Shown here: positions 1 through 7,572 of the stretch, piece by piece | How positions within the stretch are numbered: position 1 is the stretch's first letter | Layout: the number at the start of each line of letters is the position of its first letter | Origin: UBA12014 sp029248335 | GTDB lineage: Bacteria > Planctomycetota > Phycisphaerae > Phycisphaerales > SM1A02 | Length of the DNA: 18,056 bases | Direction of reading: 5' to 3' | Assembly: GCA_029248335.1 (NCBI GenBank) | Contig: JAQWJM010000018.1 | Span: 1-18,056 of the forward strand | Made by a program: the position numbers and the translations under genes | Notes under the pieces: model-generated | What the model was told of the DNA's origin: nothing | The model's database searches: none | The model's input: only the letters and a program-made list of their open reading frames with translations

Positions 1-2
1 AT

Positions 3-602
3 GCCCGCGAGCGCACCCGGCTGGTGCAGATCTGCCTTCTCGCCGCGATCTGCCTCTCCGCGGCCTGGTCCGCCGCAGCCTGGAGGTTGCGTGACGCGCG
101 GGCGGACCATGAACTCGCGGTCACCCGGGCCGATGAGGTCCTTCGGGTCGAGCGTGAACTCGCCGGCATCACCGAGCGATTCGACGACGCCGGTCGACGA
201 CTCGCGGTCTGGAGGCGATGTTCGATCCCCTTCGGCGCGTCGTCGATCCTCGCCTCGATCGCCAACGATCTTCCTGATTCGGGCACGCTTGAACGAGTCG
301 AATTCGACGCTCCTTCCCTGATCACCAGCGCCGTCCGAGGTGGTCGAGTTCGATCCGACGCGGATTCCATGCGTCGGATCGAGGCTGAAATCGAGGGTTT
401 CACGGCGACCGACGCGGATGTCGCGGTCTTCGTCGAGGCCCTTCGCCGAAGACCGCTGTTCCGAGACGTCCGGGTCGAGTCGACCCGGCATCGCTCCATC
501 GCCGATCGTACCGCCCGAGCCTTCCGAATCGTGTTCGAGATCGATCTCGAGACCGCGAGCCCGGTGATCGCGACGGCGATCGATCCGGAGGTTGATGAAT
601 GA
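3..602 (+). CDS. PilN/GspL-like inner-membrane assembly protein (5' partial)
   Basis: Probably the PilN/GspL-type inner-membrane component that links the cytoplasmic motor to the periplasmic PilO/PilP complex of a type IV pilus or type II secretion machine. The reading frame is open to the window edge. The first complete codons give a basic stretch (RERTR) directly before one hydrophobic segment rich in Leu, Ala, Ile and Cys, the usual order of cytoplasmic tail then membrane anchor. A heptad-like charged stretch and an alpha/beta domain of about 130 residues follow, as in PilN. A GTG at 24 is possible as a start but would remove the basic residues before the anchor, so I treat the gene as truncated upstream; a PilM-like partner would be expected there. 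The stop overlaps the next start by ATGA. Family assignment rests on architecture and gene order more than on sequence motifs. Confidence 0.6.
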   Translation, partial: ARERTRLVQICLLAAICLSAAWSAAAWRLRDARADHELAVTRADEVLRVERELAGITERFDDAGRRLAVWRRCSIPFGASSILASIANDLPDSGTLERVEFDAPSLITSAVRGGRVRSDADSMRRIEAEIEGFTATDADVAVFVEALRRRPLFRDVRVESTRHRSIADRTARAFRIVFEIDLETASPVIATAIDPEVDE

Positions 603-1168
603 ACGGTGATCGCATCATCCAGTCCGCCTTCGGCGTCGCGATCTTCGCGGCATCGGTCGCGTGGTTCGGCATCGTTCCCCTTCATGCCCGCGCGTCGGAT
701 CAGGAGGCGGAAACGACGTCGTTGCTGGCTCGGGTGGCCGATTCGCCGATGCCGGCCGATCGTCTCGTCCCGTTCCGCGGGGAGCTTGAACGCCGGCTCG
801 AGATGCTCCGGCGGGAGTGTCCCGCCGCCGCGGACCAGGGACCGCCGGACCTCGCCGGGATCATTCGCACACTCTCGCTCCCCATCGATGGCGCGACCGT
901 CATCGACCAGACCTTCACCGCGGAGCGAAGCGGACCGACCGGGTTCGACGCGGACCGGTCGTGGGAGGCGACGCCGATTCGAATCGAACTCACCGCAAGC
1001 TGGTCGGCGATCGCGAACGTCCTCGAGCTGATCGAGGGCATGGACACGCCCAGCCGGATGACGGAATTCAAGCTCGATCGCGATCTCGAGCCGGACGTCG
1101 AGATCGCCCGCGTCTCGATCGAGATCGAGGTGCTCCATCGAATCGAGCCAGTGGAGGATGCACGATGA
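599..1168 (+). CDS. PilO/GspM-like inner-membrane protein
   Basis: A 189-residue bitopic protein in the position that PilO occupies in pilMNOPQ operons. Residues about 8-28 form a single transmembrane helix near the N terminus. A charged, probably helical stretch (about 35-75) follows, then a compact alpha/beta domain (about 80-180) with alternating hydrophobic strands near the end, the usual PilO/GspM layout. PilO pairs with PilN in the periplasm and transmits motor activity to PilP and the secretin. The start ATG overlaps the previous stop (ATGA) and its own stop overlaps the next start the same way, so the four proteins of this block are probably made in step. Sequence conservation in this family is low, so the call depends on layout and neighbours. 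Confidence 0.6.
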   Translation: MNGDRIIQSAFGVAIFAASVAWFGIVPLHARASDQEAETTSLLARVADSPMPADRLVPFRGELERRLEMLRRECPAAADQGPPDLAGIIRTLSLPIDGATVIDQTFTAERSGPTGFDADRSWEATPIRIELTASWSAIANVLELIEGMDTPSRMTEFKLDRDLEPDVEIARVSIEIEVLHRIEPVEDAR

Positions 1169-1866
1169 GTCGGGAAGGCAATGGAATCTCCGGCAGGGCG
1201 CGACTTCAGGCGATGGCCGCATCGGTCCGTCGTCGCGGAAGTCGTCTGATCCGATTCGGGTCGAGAAGAAGCACCATCACCTCCGGGCTGGTCCTCGTCA
1301 TCCCGGTCGTCGCCCTGGCGCAGCCCCTCGGCCTGTTGCTCTGGGCGCGGCTCCGACTCCTGACCACGATCCCTCGGACCGCCATGGCGACCGAGGAGCC
1401 GACGCGGATCGCCGCCGATCCGGGGGTCGTCGAGTTTCCGGACCTGCCGGATCCCGGTCTCGACGACGTGTTCCGACGCGATCCCATGCAAGTCAGTCCG
1501 CATCACTTCCCCAGATCCACATTCAATCCCGCCGAGCCCGGGCTCGGGCCCAAGACGGACGTCGCATCGGCCGAAGAAGAAGGGCACGAGGCACGACTGA
1601 TGCGGGAGCGGCTCGTATCGATCGTCTCCGATGTCCGGGTCCAGGGGTTGATATCCGACCGTGGAATCGCACTGATCGACGGGCGGGCATGCAGGGTCGG
1701 GGACGAGATCCCCGTCGGAGCGGAAGGCGTCGAGATGCGCCTGCTCGAGGTTCGGACCGGGTCGGTCGTGATCGAAATCGACGGATGTGAATTCGTCCTT
1801 CGGTTGATCGCGGGTGGCAACGGGTCAGTCGACATTCGTCCCCAGGACGAGGAGTTCAAGCAATGA
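1165..1866 (+). CDS. PilP/GspC-like periplasmic coupling protein
   Basis: A 233-residue protein with a basic N terminus, one transmembrane segment at about residues 38-60, a proline- and acid-rich linker (about 65-145) and a small C-terminal beta domain (about 151-225). That domain reads as short strands around phrases such as VQGLISDRGIALIDG, CRVGDEIP and VVIEIDG. This matches the PilP and GspC homology-region domains, which contact the secretin N0 domain and join the inner and outer membrane parts of the machine. The secretin is encoded immediately downstream. The ATG at 1165 was chosen because it overlaps the preceding stop by ATGA; the open frame extends further upstream but there reads as a shadow of the previous gene. 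PilP proteins are often lipoproteins; this one is not, which makes it closer to GspC in topology. Confidence 0.6.
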   Translation: MSREGNGISGRARLQAMAASVRRRGSRLIRFGSRRSTITSGLVLVIPVVALAQPLGLLLWARLRLLTTIPRTAMATEEPTRIAADPGVVEFPDLPDPGLDDVFRRDPMQVSPHHFPRSTFNPAEPGLGPKTDVASAEEEGHEARLMRERLVSIVSDVRVQGLISDRGIALIDGRACRVGDEIPVGAEGVEMRLLEVRTGSVVIEIDGCEFVLRLIAGGNGSVDIRPQDEEFKQ

Positions 1867-4484
1867 TGAATCACCAACACTCAATCCGCGGCATCGTCGG
1901 TGGCCTCATGTCCGCCGCCGCCGCCCTCGCGCTCTTCTCCTCGGCCACCGCCGAGGACGGGTTCGGCCAGGACGGTGGTCAGGTCGCGGCCGACGAATCG
2001 CTGGATCTCAGCGGCGTCGAAGTCGACGAGTTCGACACCTTCAACATCCAGGTCACCGACACCGATCTCGCGCAGGTGCTTCAGATGCTCGCCCTCCAGG
2101 GCGAGCGGAACGTCATCGCGAGTCGGAACGTCTCGGCGGTGATCAGCGCGAATCTCTTCGACGTCACGTTCGAGGAGGCCCTGGACGCCATCCTGAAGCC
2201 GAACGGCTTCCGATGGATCGAAGAAGGCAAGTTCATCTACGTCTACACGCAGGAGGAGTTCGCTCGCATGGAGGCTCTCGATCGCAAGACCGAGAGCCGC
2301 ATGTTCGAACTCGAGCACCTCTCCGCGAGGGACGCGAGTGAATTCGCGACCCCGCTTCTCTCGGACCGGGGCAAGTTGAGCTTCATCGGCGAGGTCGCCG
2401 GCGGAATCGAGCGCGACCTCGGCGACATGGGTGGGGACAACTGGGCCAAGTCGGCGATTCTCGTCGTGAACGACTATCCCGACAAGCTCGACCGGATCGC
2501 CGAACTCCTCGGTGAGATCGACACCGCGCCGCGGCAGGTCGTGGTCGATGCGACCATCGCGAGCGTCCAGGTCGCGGAGGACGACGCCTTCGGTGTCGAC
2601 TTCTCGATCATGGGCAATCTCGACATCACCAAGCTGGTCTCCCCGCTCGGTCCGGTGACGGATCTTCTCCGCGGCACCACGTCGGCCGACGGCGGCACCA
2701 GCCCGGCCGCCTACGACGGCAACAGCACGTCGTGGGGCACGCAGTCCACGCCCGGCAAGACCGCGAACGGCAAGAGCAACTTCAAGGTCGGACTCGTCGC
2801 GGGTGACGCCTCGGTGTTCGTTCGAGCGCTCGATCAGGTCACCGACACCATGGTGCTCGCTCGACCTCGGATCATGGCGCTCAACCGTCAGCGGGCGCAG
2901 GTCATGGTCGGCAAGCGGGTCGCCTATCTGTCGACGACCGCGACCGACACCACCACGACCCAGACCGTGCAGTATCTCGACACCGGTGTGAAGCTGATGT
3001 TCCGGCCCTTCATCTCGAAGGACGACACCATCCGGATGGAGCTCTATCCCAGCGTCTCCAGCGCGGAACTCCGCACGCTCGCCGTGGGCATCTCGGAAGG
3101 ACTCGTGCAGGTCCCCGACGAATTCACGAACGAGATCTCGACCAACGTCAAGGTCCGTGACGGACAGACGCTGGTGCTGGGCGGCCTCTTCGAGGAACAG
3201 ACGACGGTCTCGAACAGCCAGGTCCCGCTTCTCGGCGACATCCCGATCGTCGGTGCCGCCTTCAGCGGACACGACAACTCGGTCAGCCGACGGGAGATCA
3301 TCTTCATGATCACCCCCAAGATCGTCGCCGACGAACTGATCGAGGAGACGGGCCGCCAGGGCGCCGAATTCGTCAACTCGCTTCGAGCCGGAATGCGGGA
3401 GGGCCTCCTGCCCTTCAGTCGTGAGAAGATGAGTTCGCAGAGCAACCAGAACGCCTTTGAAGCGATCAACGCGAACGACTTCGAACTCGCGATGTTCCAC
3501 TTCGACAGCTCGCTTCGGCTCAACCCGAACCAGCCCGAGGTCCGTCGCATGCGATCCGAGGTCGCGGGCGAGTCCAAGGTCACCTTCTACGACTACGACA
3601 TCTGGCGTCGCGTGATGGATTCCCAGCACGCGGACCACGAGGACGCGCAGTCGGAGGAGGCCCGAGTCAATTCACCGGTGGATCCCCTGATCTCGGTGAA
3701 GACCGAGCCGGCCGTCGACGCGCCGGAGCAGATCGCGAATCGAGTCGAGGCGAGGGAGGATCGATTCCTCTCCGCCCTCGTCTCGGAGATCGATCGCGAG
3801 ACCTCCGCCGACGAAGATGGAATGGATGCCGCCGCGGTCTACCTCGTCGAGCCGGAGCCGATGTCCTTGGCCGCCGCGTTCGGTGATCTCGACGACTCGG
3901 AAACGTCAGCCTTCGCCGACGAGACCGCGGGTGACGAGACCACGATCGTCCCCGAGAAGGTCGCTTCGCAGTCCACGACCGACGCTTCGATCGATGAGGC
4001 TTCCATGGCGGCGACTTCACCGGAGACCGCATCGACGGTCGATCTGCCTTCACTGGCGGAACTCGCGAACTCGAAGCCGGTCGCGGACACGTCGGCGGAA
4101 GAGACCGCCACCGTGATCGCCACCGCGGTGACCACGCCGAGCGTCGAATCCACCACCGAAGCCGGGAATGGCGACGCGTTCGAAGTGGCCGCGGGGCTGC
4201 CGGCCGACAAGCCGGTCGACGCGCCGGTCGACGAGCCGGTCATGGCGATCGCCAAGGCGCCGATCGCCCCGAGCGCGGAATCCAACAGCGAATTCACGAA
4301 CGACGACGCGCTCGCCTTCGTCGCGGACGCCCAGATGAAGCTGGTCGGCGGATCGCGAAGCCCCTCCTGGGGACGCCTCTGGTGGCTGGCCCGCATCGCG
4401 TCCGAACAGGCTCGGGTGTTCTCGAAGGACACCGGCACCTCCACCACGCCGCCCGTGGTCGCTGGTGTGAACGAGCAGGATTGA
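1863..4484 (+). CDS. gspD: GspD/PilQ-family secretin with long C-terminal extension
   Basis: Outer-membrane secretin of 873 residues that forms the gated channel through which a pilus or secreted substrate passes. Residues 1 to about 30 are a signal peptide (hydrophobic Ala/Leu core, likely cut near ATA/ED). An N0/STN-type domain lies at about 50-125 and an N1-type domain at about 140-222. The secretin beta domain covers about 222-488, with the typical VLARPRIMA segment at 331, the phrase VKVRDGQTLVLGGL, the PLLGDIPIVGAAF motif and the closing FMITPKIV near 481-488. No AMIN domain is seen, so it is nearer GspD than classical PilQ, although gene order is PilNOPQ-like. Residues 489-873 are unusual: a TPR-like helical pair near 530-570, then a low-complexity acidic Ala/Thr/Val-rich stretch, then an aromatic patch (WGRLWWLARI) near the C terminus. 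It starts by ATGA overlap with the previous gene. Confidence 0.9.
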   Translation: MMNHQHSIRGIVGGLMSAAAALALFSSATAEDGFGQDGGQVAADESLDLSGVEVDEFDTFNIQVTDTDLAQVLQMLALQGERNVIASRNVSAVISANLFDVTFEEALDAILKPNGFRWIEEGKFIYVYTQEEFARMEALDRKTESRMFELEHLSARDASEFATPLLSDRGKLSFIGEVAGGIERDLGDMGGDNWAKSAILVVNDYPDKLDRIAELLGEIDTAPRQVVVDATIASVQVAEDDAFGVDFSIMGNLDITKLVSPLGPVTDLLRGTTSADGGTSPAAYDGNSTSWGTQSTPGKTANGKSNFKVGLVAGDASVFVRALDQVTDTMVLARPRIMALNRQRAQVMVGKRVAYLSTTATDTTTTQTVQYLDTGVKLMFRPFISKDDTIRMELYPSVSSAELRTLAVGISEGLVQVPDEFTNEISTNVKVRDGQTLVLGGLFEEQTTVSNSQVPLLGDIPIVGAAFSGHDNSVSRREIIFMITPKIVADELIEETGRQGAEFVNSLRAGMREGLLPFSREKMSSQSNQNAFEAINANDFELAMFHFDSSLRLNPNQPEVRRMRSEVAGESKVTFYDYDIWRRVMDSQHADHEDAQSEEARVNSPVDPLISVKTEPAVDAPEQIANRVEAREDRFLSALVSEIDRETSADEDGMDAAAVYLVEPEPMSLAAAFGDLDDSETSAFADETAGDETTIVPEKVASQSTTDASIDEASMAATSPETASTVDLPSLAELANSKPVADTSAEETATVIATAVTTPSVESTTEAGNGDAFEVAAGLPADKPVDAPVDEPVMAIAKAPIAPSAESNSEFTNDDALAFVADAQMKLVGGSRSPSWGRLWWLARIASEQARVFSKDTGTSTTPPVVAGVNEQD

Positions 4485-4493
4485 TCACTTGTC

Positions 4494-4529
4494 GGTGGCG
4501 GGACGGCCTTCGGGCACGTCCCGCTCACC
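4494..4529 (+). terminator. UUCG-capped hairpin after the secretin gene
   Basis: An 8-bp perfect stem (4498-4505 with 4517-4524) carries an inner GCC/GGC helix closed by a C(UUCG)G tetraloop at 4509-4512. It is extended outward by GGTG/CACC (4494-4497 with 4526-4529) across single-base bulges at 4516 and 4525. It begins 10 bases after the secretin stop. There is no T-run after it, so it could be an intrinsic terminator of an atypical kind, an attenuator, or an mRNA 3'-end stabiliser separating the secretin block from the downstream genes. Confidence 0.6.
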
Positions 4530-4574
4530 GTCGAAGTCCCGAACAGTCCGTCATTCCTCCATACGGATCGACCC

Positions 4575-5783
4575 ATGAATCGCATCACGACCCTGACCAT
4601 CGTCTCGAGCCTCGGCATTCTCTTCGGTGCGGCGGGCTGCACCGGCCCCACCAAGCGTGGAATCGAGGCTCGAAAGGAAGCAGCCGCCCGGTTCGACTCG
4701 ATTCGAAGCCGGGTCGATTTCGACCAGGCGGATCAGGCGTTTCGCGCGGGTGATCTCATCACCGCGAAACGTCATCTCGACGTGGCGATCTCCAAGGTCG
4801 ACGATGATGCGGACTACTGGGTGCTGCTCGGTCGGGTGTACCTCGAGAACGGAAGTCTCGGTGACGCCTCGACCAGCTTCGATCAGGCCAACGAGATCGA
4901 CCCCGAGAACGCCGATGCGTGCTACTTCCAGGGGATCGTGGATCAGCGGCTCGACCGTGCGAACGAGGCGGTCGAGCATTATCTCGCCGCCCTCGACATC
5001 GCCGAGGACAATGCAGGCATGCTGGTCGCGGCGGTCGACACCCTGATCAGCGATGAGCGTTTCGACGATGCCGATCGACTGCTGAAGGAGAAGGGCGTCG
5101 CGTTCCGGGAGACCGCCGCGATCCACCATCTCTCCGGCAGGGTCGCGATGTTCCAGGAGAAATGGAGCGATGCGGTCGACCATCTCGACCGCGCCGTCCT
5201 GCTCGACGACGAGGATCAGTGGATGCTCGAGGATCTCGCCCGGGCCCAGCTTGGCGCGCATCGCACCACCGACTGTCTGCAGACCATCGACCGACTCGAG
5301 GAGATCGTCACCGATCGCGTCGAGGAGCGGGAGCTCTTGAGGCTTCGAGGACGATGCCTGGTCGACGGCGGTCGGCTCCGAGATGCTCGCGAGGTCTTCC
5401 TCGACTTCACGAATCTCAATCCCGAAGACATCGCGGGCTGGGTCGAATTCGGGCTCGTCTGCCTCGAGGTGGGGGATCACCGGCGGGTCGTGAAGTGCGG
5501 CCAGCGACTGGTGGTGCTGGAGCCGGACCAGTTCGAGGGTTACTTCCTCCTCGGCCAGGCGGCGCTCGAGGAGCGGGCCTTCGACGATGCGGTGACGCTC
5601 TTCCGCCGGGCTTCGGAGATCGAACCCGATCGGAACGAACCGAAGCTCGCGCTCGGAATGGCCTGCGAACTGGCGGGCCGATACGCGGAGGCGTACCGCG
5701 TCTTCGCCGAACTCGCGGAACGAAATCCCGCCGACCCCCGCGTTCGCAAGCTGCTGACCGGGGTGGGCGACGTGCTCGACTGA
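4575..5783 (+). CDS. TPR-repeat lipoprotein, possible pilotin
   Basis: A 402-residue lipoprotein. The N terminus is a lipoprotein signal peptide with a clear lipobox (GAAGC, lipidated Cys at residue 22). The residue after next is not Asp, which under the usual rule favours the outer membrane. From about residue 48 to the end the protein is built of tetratricopeptide repeats, perhaps eight to ten, seen as repeating phrases such as YWVLLGRVYLENG, AVEHYLAALDIAED, AVDHLDRAVLLDD and AVTLFRRASEIEPD. TPR lipoproteins of the PilF/PilW type are pilotins that bring the secretin to the outer membrane, and this gene follows the secretin directly, so a pilotin or secretin-scaffold role is a reasonable inference. 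It is longer than the known pilotins, so it may instead be a general scaffold. No strong ribosome site precedes the ATG. Confidence 0.75.
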   Translation: MNRITTLTIVSSLGILFGAAGCTGPTKRGIEARKEAAARFDSIRSRVDFDQADQAFRAGDLITAKRHLDVAISKVDDDADYWVLLGRVYLENGSLGDASTSFDQANEIDPENADACYFQGIVDQRLDRANEAVEHYLAALDIAEDNAGMLVAAVDTLISDERFDDADRLLKEKGVAFRETAAIHHLSGRVAMFQEKWSDAVDHLDRAVLLDDEDQWMLEDLARAQLGAHRTTDCLQTIDRLEEIVTDRVEERELLRLRGRCLVDGGRLRDAREVFLDFTNLNPEDIAGWVEFGLVCLEVGDHRRVVKCGQRLVVLEPDQFEGYFLLGQAALEERAFDDAVTLFRRASEIEPDRNEPKLALGMACELAGRYAEAYRVFAELAERNPADPRVRKLLTGVGDVLD

Positions 5784-5824
5784 GCCGGCTCCGTGGGTCA
5801 CGGTCGGACTTCGATGGATCGATG

Positions 5825-5830
5825 AGGAGG
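5825..5830 (+). promoter_or_regulatory. Strong ribosome binding site that fixes a TTG start
   Basis: AGGAGG lies 5 bases before the TTG at 5836. It is the best Shine-Dalgarno match in the first 12 kb and supports reading the rare TTG as the kinase start rather than a later ATG or GTG. It also marks a fresh translation start for the second block of the cluster. Confidence 0.75.
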
Positions 5831-5835
5831 CTGGA

Positions 5836-7155
5836 TTGCTGGACGTCACGACGATCTCAGGCGTCGCGCTCGCCTTCGTGGCGGGACTGGCGGCGGCGTG
5901 GATGCTGTTCGGAATTCGGATCCGAAGGGCGTGCATCAGCCCTGGAGACGCCCGGGGCTCCACCACGCCGATTCGAGCCCTCGACGAGCGTCTGCGCCGT
6001 GAACTCGAAGCGCTGAGTCGGGAGCATGTGCTCGCTCGACGCATCGTGGAGGAGCGGATCGGACGTTTCGAGCGGATGTTCGCATCGTTTCCGGATCCGA
6101 TCCTCGTACTGGACCGGCATGGCGACGTCGTCGACGCGAATCCCGCGGCGAAAGCGCTCGCGAAGATCGGCGCTGATGATGACGTTCGAATCGATGCGGT
6201 CAGTCCGCGATCGCTGGAGGACATGATCGGGAACCGGACGGCGGTCCGGGATGTTCTCGAACACGTCCGCGCCGTCGTCGCCGCCGGCTCGGAGGCCGTG
6301 CGCAACGCCGAGTTCGAACTCGATTCGGACGACCCCGCCGGCGTGGGTGAGGAGACGAGCCGCGCCTTCGAGGCGGTGATCCGCACCCTTGACGAGCATG
6401 GTCGGGCCCTGCTCGTCCTCCACGACACGACCCGGGAACGGGACTCGTCTCGATTGAAGAGTGAATTCGTCGCGAAGGCGAGTCACGAGCTCCGGACGCC
6501 GTTGAGCTCGATCCATGCCTCGCTCGAAATGCTCGCGGACGGTGATCTGCAGGATCACGTCCAGCGAGCCGAGTTCCTCGACATCGCCATCGAGGAGACG
6601 GATCGCCTCGCGAAACTGGTCAACGACATGCTCGACATCAGCGGCATCGAAGCCGGTGTCGCACGGCCCCGGATGACCCAGGTGGATCTCGCTGAAATCG
6701 CGACCGACGTGGTCGACGGGCTGCGTGCCGCCGCCGATCGAAGATCGGTCGACCTCCGTCTGCACGTCCAGCCCGGACTGGTCGTGGAGGGGGATCCGGA
6801 GATGCTCTCGGCCGTGATCGGGAATCTCGTCGGCAACGGACTCAAGTACGTGCCGGAAGGGGAGCGGGTGACGGTGGCCGTCGACGCGGAGGATCTCACG
6901 CGTTCCGTGGTGGTCACCGTGACGGACACCGGGCTCGGGATCCCTCCCGGAGATCTCGACCGGGTGTTCGACAAGTTTTATCGGATCAAGCGATACGAGC
7001 GAAACGCCCGTGGAACCGGGCTCGGCCTCAATCTTTGCCGAAACATCGTCGAGCAGGTTCATCACGGTCGGATCGGGGTCGATTCAAGACTAGGCGAAGG
7101 CGCGCGATTCTGGTTCAGCGTGCCCGCTTCGCATCCTGCTTCGATGGCGGCCTGA
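5836..7155 (+). CDS. Membrane-anchored PAS sensor histidine kinase
   Basis: A 439-residue histidine kinase that would autophosphorylate and pass phosphate to the receiver protein encoded next. Residues about 7-27 are a single transmembrane helix with almost nothing outside the membrane, so sensing is probably cytoplasmic or within the membrane. A PAS-like domain follows at about 76-195 (FPDPILVLDRHGDVVDANPAA). The dimerisation domain has the H box SHELRTP with phospho-acceptor His217. The ATP-binding domain has the N box (Asn330 and Asn334), the G1 box DTGLGIP, the F box FDKFYRI and the G2 box GTGLGLN, so it looks catalytically complete. The start is TTG at 5836, backed by AGGAGG five bases upstream. 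The stop is directly followed by the ATG of the receiver gene, a classic cognate pair. Its place between secretin and ATPase genes suggests it regulates assembly or activity of that machine. Confidence 0.93.
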   Translation: MLDVTTISGVALAFVAGLAAAWMLFGIRIRRACISPGDARGSTTPIRALDERLRRELEALSREHVLARRIVEERIGRFERMFASFPDPILVLDRHGDVVDANPAAKALAKIGADDDVRIDAVSPRSLEDMIGNRTAVRDVLEHVRAVVAAGSEAVRNAEFELDSDDPAGVGEETSRAFEAVIRTLDEHGRALLVLHDTTRERDSSRLKSEFVAKASHELRTPLSSIHASLEMLADGDLQDHVQRAEFLDIAIEETDRLAKLVNDMLDISGIEAGVARPRMTQVDLAEIATDVVDGLRAAADRRSVDLRLHVQPGLVVEGDPEMLSAVIGNLVGNGLKYVPEGERVTVAVDAEDLTRSVVVTVTDTGLGIPPGDLDRVFDKFYRIKRYERNARGTGLGLNLCRNIVEQVHHGRIGVDSRLGEGARFWFSVPASHPASMAA

Positions 7156-7572
7156 ATGAACGCAGATTCCGAAAACCGGCAACGACGGATCCTGGTCGCG
7201 GACGACGAGGAGTACATCGTCCGCGTGGTCTCCTTCAAGCTCGAGAGCGCCGGCTACGAGGTCGTCGAGGCGATCGACGGCGCCGACGCCTGGTCGAAGG
7301 TCCGGGCGGGCGACATCGATCTCGTCCTCACCGATCACCAGATGCCGCTCATGACCGGACTCGAGCTCGCGGGCAGGATCGCCGCGGATCCAGCGACCCG
7401 GCACATTCCCGTGATCATGCTGACCGCGCGAGGCTTCAGGCTCGACGCGGAGGAGATCGTCGCGAGCCGAATCGTCGAGTTGATCGCGAAGCCCTTCTCT
7501 CCGCGTGGTCTGCTCGATCGCATTCGTGAGACGCTCGAATCCACGGAACGCGGCGGGGAGCGTGCGGCATGA
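7156..7572 (+). CDS. Single-domain response regulator (CheY-like)
   Basis: A 138-residue protein that is only a receiver domain. The acidic pocket is present (Asp16-Asp17), the phospho-acceptor is Asp60 in LVLTDHQMP, the switch Thr90 lies in MLTAR and the conserved Lys112 in AKPF. There is no DNA-binding or enzymatic output domain, so it must act by protein contact. The gene starts immediately after the kinase stop, and its own stop overlaps the HD-GYP start by ATGA, so the HD-GYP protein, the STAS protein or the ATPase are the obvious candidate targets. That link is inference from gene order. Confidence 0.92.
   Translation: MNADSENRQRRILVADDEEYIVRVVSFKLESAGYEVVEAIDGADAWSKVRAGDIDLVLTDHQMPLMTGLELAGRIAADPATRHIPVIMLTARGFRLDAEEIVASRIVELIAKPFSPRGLLDRIRETLESTERGGERAA

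Noticed and set aside
817..1164. Upstream extension of the PilP/GspC-like protein to 349 residues
   Set aside because: The extra part overlaps the PilO-like gene fully and reads as an Arg-rich shadow; the ATGA overlap start at 1165 fits the operon pattern.
1881..3638. Minus-strand open frame of 585 codons opposite the secretin
   Set aside because: It is the mirror of a certain secretin gene, and its translation is a His/Arg/Asp-rich string without structure.
4551..6428. Minus-strand open frame of 625 codons opposite the TPR lipoprotein and kinase
   Set aside because: It is the mirror of well-supported genes, with a biased composition and no domain.
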